Origin: Dermacentor variabilis
Lineage: Eukaryota; Arthropoda; Arachnida; Ixodida; Ixodidae
Direction: 5' to 3'
NCBI RefSeq assembly: GCF_050947875.1
Contig: NC_134569.1
Coordinates: 34,408,777-34,472,776 of the forward strand
DNA: 64,000 nucleotides
Shown: positions 46,602 through 57,784 of the stretch, in pieces
Numbering within the stretch: position 1 is the stretch's first letter
Layout: every line of letters starts with the position of its first letter
Program-made: the position numbers and the translations under genes
The notes under the pieces: model-generated
Told to the model about the DNA's origin: nothing
The model's database searches: none
Seen by the model: the letters and a program-made list of their open reading frames with translations, nothing else

Positions 46602-47040
46602 TGCTTCAACACTAAGGTAGGTCCTCTTCCTGACTTAAAGCCGAACCTGTTCTGTAGCTTGATCCGAAATTCCCCTATTTTCCCTCTTACCGCTAACTCA
46701 TTGATCGGCTTATGTACCAGTTTCTTACGTTCCCTCCTCAAGTATAGGCTAATTCGATATCTTACCATCCTATGGTCACTGCAACGCACCTTGCCGAGCA
46801 CGTCCACATCTTGTATGATGCCACGTTTAGCGCAGAGTATAAAGTCTATTTCATTTCTTGTCTCGCCATTCGGGCTCCTCCGTGTCCACTTTAGGTTATC
46901 CTGCTTGCGGATGAAGGCATTCATTATCCGCAATTTATTCCGTTCTGCAAACTCAACTATTAACTCTCCCCTGCTATTCCTATAACATATGCCATACTCC
47001 CCCACTGACTTGTCTCCACCCTGCTTCTTGCCTACCCTGG
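46598..47040 (-). pseudogene. RTE endonuclease, C-terminal part
   Basis: The minus strand reads GEYGICYRNSRGELIVEFAE, RNKLRIMNAFIRKQDNLKWT, RRSPNGETRNEIDFIL and, further on, GKVRCSDHRMVRYRISL. This is the usual second half of an APE-type endonuclease: N-x-FF-type strand, K-x-TW-x-SP-x-G, N-x-IDFI (catalytic Asp) and SDHR (catalytic His). The first half, with the metal-binding Glu, is missing because the copy is truncated near 47,040. Confidence 0.8.
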
Positions 47041-47139
47041 CAGGAACCAGAACGAGCCCCGATGTGCTCGTTCGAACTGCATGTGCCTGTGTCCAGAGCT
47101 GGAAGTAAAGGGTGTGTGGGGGTGTTCTGTATGATGCAG

Positions 47140-47310
47140 CACATCGTTAAAGCAGGCGCTGCCCGGCCAAGATACAGAACATATTATTTGCGAGTGCCAC
47201 GGTCCACCAAGAAAGAGTTCTAATGGATAAAGAGCACCAACCATTCTCATACAGAGCTGCTTCTGACTCTCAAGCCCTTCTTGACTACTTCTGTTGTATC
47301 CACTGTGTGC
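47140..47310 (+). pseudogene. possible LINE C-terminal fragment
   Basis: GQDTEHIICECHGP in one plus-strand frame resembles the EETIEHLLCYCPSF zinc-binding end of the LINE at 40 kb, and the next frame gives HQERVLMDKEHQPF, which fits the sequence that follows it. It abuts the truncation point of the RTE at 47,040. The match is short, so confidence is low. Confidence 0.35.
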
Positions 47311-48479
47311 GCGAAGACAAGTCGTGCTCACTCATGCTTGCAATTACTTATTATTCCTGCGTGCATCACCGTGCCGAAAACAAGCCGCATGTTTCCGCGT
47401 CGCCTCCGCATTGTGACTCGAAGCACGAAGGGCGCCCATCGATTGTTATCGATCCTGGCGGAACGCTCGCGTGTATGAGTCGACAAGAAGGGAAAACTGG
47501 CCGGGCATTGATGCTGAGCGCACTGAATAAACTGAAGGAGAATAACCGCGAACGCTGCCGTGGATATAATATTGACGATGAATTCGTTCATAACGGAGAG
47601 TTGAAAGTCGGAGTCGCGAAAGCAGCCTACGGGCCAGCAAACAGAAAATTATTAAACGCGAGAAAACTAAATCTAGAAACGTTGGCACCGGCTTTTTTAC
47701 GGTTATGTCTGCCCGCCAATGCAAAACACCGGAATCGTATTTAACTGGCAGAAGCTGGTGCCAAACTACGGAAAAGTTTGCATTTCCTCTTTCCATTTTG
47801 CCTGCAAAGGGGAGCGATACGTGCTTGGTATCCATATTGGCTGTCCTTTTCATTGTTGTTGATCACTATTGAATGGAGCATGGTAATCGAGCTTTATGAG
47901 CACCCTACGATGCTGTAAGAATTCCACTTGCAGCACTGTTACCCACGAATTAAGCCTGGTAGAAGAATCGACAGGCCAATATATTTTCGTGCCAACGCTA
48001 CGCAAAGCCGCGATAATGTTGGACTTCAGAATTTCGCCCTCAGAGCTAAATGGCCTGAACTAATATATAGTGTGACATTTGGCCTTTAGCTCAATTTGTA
48101 AAGCTGTTCTTCCGGCCATCCGGCTTACACTTTGTTTATGTCCACGGGCTTATATTCAAGGTATTCATTAGGCCGGCCCGTTATGTGCTTCCTCTCTTCC
48201 CTCATTCCTCATCGTCAGCCATCTTGCTCCTCTTTCGTTCTCTCTTTCATTCCCTCTTGCCATTTCCCAGCGAGAAGCAGCTGGCTCAGACAGCGTACCT
48301 CAGGTCATGACGTTTCTTCCCTTCTTATCATAAAATGCTCTTTGATCTTTCTTTTCTTTCTCTTACTCGAACTCGTTCGGTATTACTCGCTATAAGATCT
48401 GGATCTGGCTTGAAACTCTAAATAAGGCAAAATAAGAGAAATGATGCAACGGAAAAGCTTCCTCTATATTTCATGATCA
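47311..48479. other. no gene recognised
   Basis: The 173-codon frame at 47,223-47,744 has no recognisable domain and starts over the possible LINE fragment. A C/T-rich stretch at 48,180-48,290 is unassigned. Confidence 0.4.
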
Positions 48480-49113
48480 ATGTTATTTGCGGGAGGCTTA
48501 GGACTAAGGATCAACGGCGAATATCTTAGCAACCTTAGATTTGCAGATGACATTGTCCTGTTCAGAAACACTGGGGGCGAGTTACAACAAATAATTGATG
48601 ACCTTAACAGAGAGAGTATAAGAGTGGGGTTGAAGATTAATATGCAGAGATCAATAAGGACGAAAAGGAAGGAAGTAAAGGTAGAGAGGTCAACCAGACA
48701 CACGTCCGGTTTGCTACTCTACACAGGGGAAGAGTTTAAGGAAAGAAAAGAAAGGAGAGGAAGGGAAGAAGGTTCTATAGGTGTGCGTACATGCGGATGT
48801 CCATAACTGTCCTCCTATAATCGGTCACGGAGGCCAGTTGCTTTAATGAAATGTAGCAGTGCCCGTGTCGCTTTGTAACCAGAAGACAAAGATAATGATC
48901 AATAGCCGGGCAAAGGAACAAGAGTTCAGGATCGCCAGCCAGCATTTAGAGTCTGTGAAAGAGTACGTTTACCTGGGTCAGTTACTCACATGGGAGCCTC
49001 ATCGTGCGAATGAAATTTACAGAATACTAAAAATGCGTTGGAGCGCATTCGGCAGACATTTTCAGATCCTGAATAGAAGTTTACGACTATCATTCAAAAG
49101 GAAGATGTACTGA
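48480..49113 (+). pseudogene. RTE reverse transcriptase motif C to thumb
   Basis: Codons up to ATG CAG (48,642-48,647) and those from AAG (48,883) join to give the expected KINMQ/KTKIMINS of RTE elements, but the 235-bp insert shifts the frame. After the insert the frame runs to a stop at 49,111-49,113. More stops follow in the 3' part. Only the FADD motif of the catalytic core is present, because the copy starts just before it. Confidence 0.8.
48648..48882 (-). mobile_element. truncated I-like LINE tail nested in RTE
   Basis: AAGGTAGAGAGGTCAACCAG, GGTTTGCTACTCTACAC and AGGGGAAGAGTTTAAGG correspond block by block to GGTAGGGAGGTTAACCAGGA, GGTTGGCTACCCTACAC and GAAAGGGGAAAAGGGG at the 3' end of the minus-strand LINE at 39.9 kb. 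The insert interrupts the RTE reading frame exactly. CAGA occurs at both junctions and may be a short target duplication. Confidence 0.7.
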
Positions 49114-49611
49114 CATATAGGGCAGAAACTTGGGGACTGACAAAGAAGCTGGAAAACAAGTTAAGGACTGCGCAAAGAGCGATGAAACGAAGAATGTTAG
49201 GCATAACGTGAAGAGACAGGAAGAGAGCGGGGTGGATAAGAGAGCAAACAGTGATAGCCGATATTCTAATTGATATTAGGAGAAATAAATGAAGCTGGGC
49301 GTAGGCTAATGTGTAGGTTAGATAACCGTTGGACAATTAGGGTTACATAATGGGTGCCAAGGGAAGTGATGTGCAGTCGAGGTCGGTAGAAGACTAGATG
49401 GGGCGATGAAATTAGGAAATTTGCGGGCGCTAGTTGGAATCGGTTGGCCCAGGACAGGGGTAATTGGAGATCGCAGGGAATGGCCTTCGTCCGGCAGAGG
49501 ACATAAAAGATGATGATGATGATGATATGATGATGATGATGATGTAATTTGCGCACCACTTGAAACGAGTACTAGGGAAGGACAGACAAGAGCGCAAACT
49601 TTCAACTGGTT

Positions 49612-49632
49612 TTAAAGGGGCCCTGAACCACC
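49612..49632. repeat. single TTAA-type MITE end
   Basis: TTAA followed by AGGGGCCCTGAACCACC resembles the terminal repeat of the MITE at 1119-1839 (AGGGCCTCTAAACCAC). I could not find the matching right end downstream, so the element is truncated or its other end has diverged. Confidence 0.5.
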
Positions 49633-52600
49633 TTTTTATTGAAGTGAAGAAATGCCTTCCAGCAAAAAGTACTCCAATGCGTTCAGCTGAAGCGGAGTTA
49701 TTGGCAGTCAAACACGGCCTGCGCTGTGCTCCCGTCTTCCACTGCGGAGGCTACGACGCAGTGGGGCCCACAACGCTCCAGCTTCTAAACGTAACCTTGG
49801 CGCGCAGTTCAAATTTGATGACGACTTCTGCCTTTGGTGCCTACGACGCATTAAAGATAAGCCAAACGTGGTTGTCCTCAGCCAGCCGCACTGCGCTTAG
49901 CCAGTGGACTTCTGGCGGCACTTCACGGCGGCTGCGGTATCTACACCATGTAGCCGACTGCAACTTGATGCCAGCTGTCGGCCAATAGGAGCCGTTTAAG
50001 GGAATGTCGAAATATAGCGTCCAGAAGAGAATGAGAACAGTGCCTTCTGTTGGAAAGAAAGCGTTTGAGAGAAAGGTGACTTCGCCATCTGCTTGCAAGC
50101 TCCACGCACCGCGTATCACATCAAAACTTTGCTGAGCGATTCACAGCAGCATACGCTGCTGTGAACCACTTTGTCGAACCAAGCCCGAGGGCATATTTTA
50201 TGAAGTATTTCATGTTACGTGATATTTATGTATGTATAAAAACCACTCAACTTCTGATCTTCAATGTGCGATTAACAAAACAGACTTACATATGTGCATC
50301 CAAAATAACAACATAAATTCTAAATAATAATAATTATCGTACCCAAAGAACACATGTCGATGGCCTACGCGTCTATCCCCCAACTTTCACAAAATCCGAC
50401 CCTGTTAAGATAACTAATTTCTTTTTGTGAAAGTCCTAATGAAGGCACACTGACGCAGTTTTTCCCAAGGCGATGAATTTTCGCCCTTTCAATTATGTCT
50501 CGTGTCCTCTGATTCTTTCATTTTCATATTTCTAATACTGCAAATTGAAACGAAAGTAGGAAGAAATGAACCTAGTCGCCAGTGGTGGCCGAGCCCGCAG
50601 ACTGCGCGTGACGTCTGATGTGATCCGCCAACTCGTGTACTCCCTTCACTTTCTGACGCAATTCGTACTTGTGAGTGTATACGTATATATAGCTTTCCGA
50701 GTCTTAGCCAGCGCTACTCACGACCATGGCACCGGATGTGGAAGGTCCGCTATACTACGGGCACCACGCGGACCATGGAACATGGAGCAACAGCTCTGGA
50801 ATACGCGATTGTGTTCTGTTTTAGGCATCAAGGCTGCCGAAGTAGAAAAGCAAGCTTCCGATAAATCCATCACCGCCATCATCCTCACCATCATAATCAT
50901 CTTCCTTACTTCTCTCTCAAATACATTCAGCATTCTATATATGTGCATTCAATTGCGATCAAAATATATGCAGTGACTGAGAAACTTGTCACGCACGTGA
51001 ACTTTATAAATATGAAGCCGGCTTCTAGATCACGAAGTTCGCTAAAGCCAGCGTCGCAACTACCGATAACCTAGACCGGTCCATATAGATGACCAGAGCC
51101 TGCGGATCATTTAACTGTCCTTCTGTGCTTACAGCTATTTGGCTTCTCCATGGTGCAGTGGCTGTTAGGTGCCGCCAAATCGATGAAACTAGGACGAAGA
51201 CGCAGAATTCTTCCATTTCTTCCTGCAAGAAAACCCACTGGCTTGCACTCTCCCCGCTATTTCTCTCCTTTCCAAAGTTCCATCCCGTTCTCGTTCTTGT
51301 TTTTTTTTTCCGTCAGCATATCCTGCCCGAAAGTGAAAGAGGTGCCTCAGCGATCTCCCGCTGGCGGCATGCACTCTGGCCAAAGTTCCTTTCACAGGAT
51401 CGATTAAGGAAAACAGAAAAAGAAAGGCAGGGCTCACATCGGCAAGAAACTTTAGGTTCTGAAGTGCAGCGCTGCGGGCTGTCTGAATTTTTCACTTGTC
51501 AAACTCCCGTCAAGTAGAGATGTCTCGTTTTGAATCCGCTACCCTTCTTCAGTGTATGAATGCTGTGGCACACTTTGGGGCTTCTACCTATAGTTCTCCT
51601 TTCTTTTTTTTTCACTTTAAGTTTCTTTTTTCTCGCATAAACCTTTCTAATCTTTTTGCTTTCCCTTTTAGAACCTCAGCAGTCGCTTCTTTTCGCGGGT
51701 AAGAAATGAAAGCTCCTTTCGACTTGCTGACAGCTGACAGGTACCTGTTTCTTTGCTGCCCACGCAAAAGCAACGCGAACAGACACGAGTCGCATTCAGT
51801 GTCGTTTCACTTTCTTTTCTTTAGCAGTCAACGTATAAAGTTGAAGCAATATGAAAACTTGGAATTATCAGTAGCGGTACAAACTGCATCAAAAATGACA
51901 CGCAGCATATCTTCCGCACTCATGACACATACTATGCATAGCAACAGCACGGCGAGATCAATCCAGCGGTGTCTCTAAATGAATGCCACGTTTTATTGTT
52001 GAAAACACTGACATCGTGTAAGCTAAGAACTGTCTACAGAAGTGGCTAAAGAGGTCTTGCTTTTAGAAAACGCTTCTTTCTTTCTTTATTTTTGCTTTTT
52101 TTGCCCCTTCTTCTACTGCCTTTTGCTTTATTCTTTTTTTCCTCAGTTATTCACAATCAGTAGACATTCTGAATGCTAACGAATGACTCAGTTTGTAGTC
52201 GGTGACTTCGTGTACGCATTTGAATTACATTTCTTTGAAAAATCGGGTTTTGTGTAAAAGCGCAAGAGGGTCATATGTTATCCACATCTATAGAACACGG
52301 CCAGCATCTACAGTTTCTGTCAATAATACCTAGTGGTCAAATGGCAGCCTGGAAATTTGTATGATATTCAATCGATTTTTACGATCAAGACTCACAAGAA
52401 CGTCCTCTCCCAGGGATCTTCATCACTAAGTTTCCCTTTTTATGACAGCTAGACACACCAGCCAGACAGCACTGAAATATTTCTTCGGACGAAATGCTTG
52501 CCTCTTTCCGATAATAAGCGCCGTAAGGCAATAATACTGCAAAACTAGATTGATGGAATGGTGTTATATGCAAATCCTTTCTTCATATTTATTCGTCTAA

Positions 52601-53714
52601 ACCTAGACTGTTTTTATCTGACCCTTAAGTTTCACAAAAGGCAAAGGATATGTATGCGACAACCCACTGGAGTCATTCTGCACTCGGGCTTCACAAATTC
52701 TTGACTTTTTAACGCAGACATGGCTTTCTGAGACTGCAAATATATATTGATAGGGCTACAGCCAACCAGGTCGCGACCACAAAAAAGAAAATAAAACGGC
52801 TCAAAAGAGATAAACCCTGTCTCAGCGGTGTGACTGGAACAATGTGATGTGCCGCAGATTTATTAGGTAACTACTATTACCTCATATCGTGTTGACCACC
52901 TTCCGTTCTTTAAACTCCACGTTACGAAAACATACATAAAAAAAGGCATGGTGTGGCAGTAACATACATCCCTTACAATGGTTCAAAAAATAACAGCGAC
53001 ACTCGAAACAGCACTCAACTAGGCTAGCCAGAACGCAGGAGAGCCACAGGCGCCCTTCCAGCATTTTTCAAATATTGCGAAGAACCGGGGACGGAGGCAA
53101 AATATATATCGACTCTATTTCTCTGGACACTCTCTATGTGTGGCCCGGTGTGGGAGTTGGCAAAGTGTGAGGGTACAACGGCAAGGCAGTATAGGGAGCT
53201 GCGTCCCCCATCCGACGGCCCCATCGTTGCGGTATTATGCTGCCGGCATCCCCTCCCGCTCAACTACTTCCCATCTTTTCCTTACCCATCTACGCTCACC
53301 CAAGAACGCGGCATAAATCAGCTCGGGGCCCTTTTCAAAGTGGGACGCCACCTGACTCGCCGACTTGAATGTGTGCGAAAGGGATGAATGGTTATAGCTT
53401 ATAATGAATCTTGAACTGCGGTTTCCGCCGTGGCGTAAGAACAGTGAAATGAAAAATGACTTTGTAGCGCGCTATATATCTCGCGCCATCCCCGGATGCT
53501 GGGCGCTTTTCGAGTGGCTCAATTCAGCCGAGCTTTCTTTCCGAAAAAGCGAGAGAGGCCGAAACTGGGCACAACACAGGAGGAGAGTATTCGCGAGATC
53601 GTTAGAACTATGACTACGTGAATGTCGAAAAGACCTTCGCGCAGTGCCACTTTTTATTATTATTGTGGTTATTTATTTCTGCGTTGTATGCAACACTAGG
53701 CTGTGCGAGTTTCG
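49633..53714. other. no gene recognised
   Basis: About 4 kb without supportable genes. The first 400 bp are probably the interior of the TTAA-type element. C/T-rich sequence at 51,240-51,720 produces overlapping open frames on both strands. The 136- and 142-codon frames near 50,566 and 51,089 show no domain. Confidence 0.4.
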
Positions 53715-53750
53715 CATCAAGCATCCGCGACTCGGCGCGGATGCTTGATG
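53715..53750. repeat. perfect 15-bp hairpin, 6-nt loop
   Basis: CATCAAGCATCCGCG (53,715-53,729) and CGCGGATGCTTGATG (53,736-53,750) are exact reverse complements around ACTCGG. In a eukaryotic context this is not read as a terminator; its role is unknown. Confidence 0.9.
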
Positions 53751-55791
53751 AGCACTTTGGCGCAAACGACGCCTCTCCATAGAGTAACGCCAACTTTGCC
53801 GTGGAAGTTACTATATTGAATATATCCCGGAAGCGCTTATAATGGCATGGCGTGGCCCAACGAGTGATTGAAGTGCTAAGCTCGTTAGCTCAAACAGGAT
53901 TCGCCAAGGACTAGCCCAGTCGTTTAATCAATACTTTCAGCGGAGTAGCGTTTTCAGCGCATTATAAGTTACGTTTTTTTTTTCGTCACATAAATGGCGT
54001 TTCCGTTCATTGAATGTCATTCGTGAAATTAAACACGAATATTGTGAATCTCCTTCCGTTTACAAAAATTCCGAAGCTACGCTTATTTTCTGTTTTTTGA
54101 GAGTGGACAAACGGCAAAATATGAAGCTATGAATACACTTGCGTTGCTTGAAAATTGCACCAATATTTATTGCATAGTGTATAACTGTTCCCAATCAACG
54201 CCACCTAATTTATTAAGATTACCCTGCCGTCCTATCACTATAGACATACTGCGTCTTTGTGAATACAGAAGCAAAATAAATAAAGAAAGAGCAGACAACT
54301 GCACCGACAGTTGTTTTGTTTTTAGCTGTTCACCTCTCTGAACAACCTACGACATTTAACTTTCACAAACTTGCCCATGTCATCCCTTATCCTTGCTTGC
54401 CGAGTGTATACACACAAAATGATTTGTCTTCTTTTCTTTTTTGCCCACAAGGCATGTGACGTCACTATCTACAGCTCGCCTGGATATTCAAACGACCTAG
54501 ACTTAGCAGAGCCGACTGCGCTGATCAGCGCAACGATAATCTGCGCCGTTCCCATTACCCATATATGAATCTAAGTTTTCTTCTTCAACCTTACGTTTCT
54601 CCCCATTCTTCACATCACCTAGCAATCCCAGTTAAACAACCGAACTGATGTTTACGTAATGTTTACGTTTACGAACCAATGTTGATTGATTGCTTTGCTT
54701 TCATTAGATTGTAAATCATGTTCACAGGGTCTATCGCCCGCTTTTGCATAGCGGTAATTTGCTAAGCGTAACGTCGTTGATGATGATGGCCATATACGCG
54801 AATCGTAATGTCAGCTGAAAGTTACTTGTAAATTTCTAGCACGATCCTGAGAGAGGCTCTTGCGTTTAAAAACTCGGTAGTATCGTGTGCCTGAATGTGT
54901 CGAAATGCTTCCCTACTTTTGTCTTCACTTTCATTCTACACCGCCACTTCACTTCGCTTCACTGTGCACTCTGTCGACAGCCTCAGAACGTCACATTTAA
55001 TGAAGCTAACACCGTCGACACAATTGGCTTAAACGTTCCCGATATTTCCTACACTCTACTTCGAGACTAAGTTTCCATCAATTCGCGCTTCTTAAAACAG
55101 AAGCTCCGCAGTGGCGCTGTAGAAGCAAGCTCCGCTCAACTTCTACTTTTAGCAGTTCCACGAAGGCATATTTTAGTCATGTTGTTCTTCGTATGTATAC
55201 TATGGCATACTATGGCGTTCATAAAAAGTCTCTAGGAGTACCGAAGTGTTCTATTCAAGACCGCGTCGTAATATACAAGTATATGGTTCCCATGATTGCT
55301 ATTCGCGTTAACGAACTAGCCGAATTGAAGAGCAAACTTTTTTATTTCGTTTATCAGGTCGAATTTTCGACTGGCATTGCAAATTTTGACATTTACTGCA
55401 AGGTTTCTTAAAACTCCCAATTCCTCTACCAGGAAGCCAGTCGCAAGGTTTAATGCATGCTGTCAGTAGGGAAGCTCTAATAATTATGCAGTGACTCATG
55501 GGAATTTAAATCTAGGTCGCACAATTAAAGACGAGCAAGTTCACTAACGTAGTGAAAACTTTGCGCATTTGACCTGGAAATTATTGTAAGCCGTGATAAA
55601 TCCTGCACCAATAACGTCCCGTAGCCTGGCTTGGGTAAATTGTTTATTTAAATTAAAAATTGGAAAATAAACTTTAACAGCGGCGTCTACTTCACCACGT
55701 TTCTGACGCAGTCTTCAAGCATCAATATATTAGACAGACGTGTCCCTTGACAAAAGCGTTAACAAGTCCACTGCTGGCACGGCAACGAGAA
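53751..55791. other. no gene recognised
   Basis: Unassigned 2 kb. No domain-bearing frame, element ends or tandem repeats were recognised. Confidence 0.4.
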
Positions 55792-56489
55792 TATACAGCG
55801 TGTCCCACATAGCTTGAGCCAACATTTTAAAAATAAGAAGCGCATCGTAAGCGAATTGAAACGAACGCATACTACTCACAGTGGCCTACAGTAACACAGG
55901 CAATTTTTTGTTTTCTTCAACACTCACTAATTCATGAAGGTTAATTAACCAACTTTTTAAATATTGGCCGAGGACCTCAAGTAAGATACGCAGAGTTGTA
56001 GAGCACCTTCAGAAACCACCGATCAAGTTGTTTCCTGTACGATACGTCTCACCTAGTCCATTTTTCCGGGTTGGAAAGAAAGCCCGCGAAATGTGAAAAA
56101 AAAGCCACGTGACAGAGCGCTTGCGCAGTGGTAGCGTGCGTTCGGTGAACAAGGTCGGCTGCATCGTGACCGACGACGGGGAAGCGGCAGAGCGCTCTTT
56201 ATCTCATCGGCAGCGCTCGGCCAGCAGCACGCATTTTCGCCGTCATCCGACGGGAGCCGACCTTGTCCACCGAACGCACGCTTGAGAGCAGCACGATACC
56301 AATGCGCAAGCCCTCTTTCACGTGGCTGTTTTCATATTTTGAGTGCTTTCTTTGCAACCCGGAAAAACAGACTACGTGGGATGCATCGTAAAGGAAACAA
56401 CTCCATGAGTGGTTTCTGAAGCTGCTCGACAAATCTGCGTATCATACTTGAGGTCCTCAGCCAATCATCAAAAAGTTGGCTAATTAAGC

Positions 56490-57221
56490 TTAAGAGGAAG
56501 CTTTAGCTCGGGTGCTCCTATCCAAATGCATATAAAAGGAGAATTCGTTTTTCTCGGCAACCACTGCACCAATTTTGACGAGGTTTGTTGAACTTAAAAG
56601 AAAAACTTAAAATCTAGTGACTGTTGGTCTCGAATTTTTATGTTAAGACGTCAATCTTTTTATTAAAAATTGGCAAAAATTGAAAATTTTCAAAAAACGG
56701 AGATATCAAGCTTACAACTCTGTAACTCAACAATGAAAAATGATAATACAATTCTGTGAATTGCATCTACTAGTACATCTTAAGCGGACAATATTGATAC
56801 ATTATAAATTAATATAAAAAATTTAGTAATAGGGAAATAATACTTTTGCAAAACCATTGTAACCAACGTAAAAAATTCACGTAAGATGTAAAATGACACA
56901 TTGAATTTGTTCGCTTTGAATGATCTAATGGATGCCCTTTACAGAACCGCGATATCTATTCTTGATGCAGAGCTATGAATTTGTAAAGTTCGTGCTTCTA
57001 TTTTTTTCAAACGGTCAAATATTTGAAAATTGTTTTAAGAAAATTCAAGCCCTAAATAGAAATTCTGCTTCCAACAGTCACTATATTTCAACTTTCTCTT
57101 TCAAATGCAAGAAATTTCATTAAAATCGGTCCAGGGGCTATTTCACAAAAACGTTTTTGCGTTTTACATGTATTTGAATAGGCCGCGTCGGAGTTGGGCT
57201 CGAGCTAAAGCTTCCTCTTAA
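56490..57221. mobile_element. TTAA-flanked element with 17-bp perfect TIRs
   Basis: TTAA at 56,490-56,493 and 57,218-57,221 flank perfect inverted repeats GAGGAAGCTTTAGCTCG. The 732-bp interior is AT-rich and lacks a transposase. Arm 1 of the surrounding foldback preserves the matching region without the insert (about 55,925-55,955), and a single TTAA-like site fits there, which confirms target duplication. Superfamily assignment to piggyBac-like elements rests on the TTAA and TIR length. Confidence 0.9.
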
Positions 57222-57301
57222 TAAGCTAGTGAGTTATGGGGAAAACTGAAAATTGCCTCAGCTACTATAGGCCAGTGCGAATAGTATGCGTTCTGTTCAG
57301 T

Positions 57302-57784
57302 ATTTTTCTCCTTAACGTGTACAGCCATCCCTCTGCCAAAGTTCGAAGCCGTTTTCTCACCCTCTTCAAGAAGGCCCTTAACGTAGCTGGCACCAACCCC
57401 CTCGTTATCGGTGGAGACTTCAATCTCCCCCACACGGTATGGGGATATGGCTACTCGACGACGGTGGCTCAAAACCTCTGGAAAGACTCCCAAGACCTCG
57501 GCCTCACTTTCATTACAGACACCACGTTCCCCACACGCCTCGGTAGCTCCACTTCCCGCGACACGACCCCCGACCTGACATTTACCAAGAACGTCACCAA
57601 CGCCCAATGGAGCAACACACAACATGATCTCGGTAGTGACCATTGCATCATTGCCATACTTATCCCTCGCATAGCTGAAGTTACTGCCAAACCCCGTGAG
57701 TTCACTTGGGTTGACTGGGATGCATTTCGCAAGCATCGATCCGCTGACCAGCACGCGGAACGCATAGCGGACATTGATGCATGA
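57302..57784 (+). pseudogene. LINE apurinic-type endonuclease, 5' truncated
   Basis: The LINE-derived frame begins around FLLNVYSHPSAK and continues NPLVIGGDFNLPHTVWGY, LTFITDTTFPTR, TTPDLTFTKNVTNAQW and DLGSDHCIIAI. GGDFN and GSDH are the catalytic D/N and H motifs, and PDLTF the DxT strand. The first motif (metal-binding Glu) is missing because the element is truncated. The upstream part of the open frame (57,236-57,301) belongs to the foldback arm, not the LINE. A TGA at 57,782 ends it; the same frame resumes at 57,854, so this is a nonsense change, plausibly from CGA. Confidence 0.85.

Larger units (their letters stand above)
44658..47040 (-). mobile_element. RTE-clade LINE, 5' truncated and degenerate
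   Basis: Reading from 47,040 leftward: the second half of an APE endonuclease, a connector, a reverse transcriptase with recognisable motifs, and a 3' end that matches the tail at 8,591-8,768. There is no RNase H, as usual for RTE. Frameshifts and stops split it into at least five frames. The 3' end passes straight into the CTG/CCG microsatellite. The left portion (44,700-45,420) encodes the RT thumb and connection blocks, also seen at 49,000-49,500 and 24,812-25,225. Confidence 0.85.
48480..49545 (+). mobile_element. RTE LINE 3' portion with nested insertion
   Basis: The plus strand begins inside the RT (LFAGGLGLRINGEYLSNLRF, ADDIVLFRNTGG: motif C with both Asp residues) and continues, after a 235-bp insertion, with KTKIMINSRAKEQEF, ESVKEYVYLGQLL and later degenerate blocks. 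It ends in GGCCTTCGTCCGGCAGAGGA and a GATGATGATGAT tail (49,510-49,545). It is a different subfamily from the minus-strand copy at 44.7-47 kb, since the tail differs at many positions. Confidence 0.85.

Noticed and set aside
47223..47744. 173-codon open frame
   Set aside because: No recognisable domain; its start overlaps a possible LINE fragment and the sequence lacks any other gene signal.
53715..53750. Hairpin considered as a transcription terminator
   Set aside because: No upstream gene, no T-run after it, and the genome is eukaryotic.
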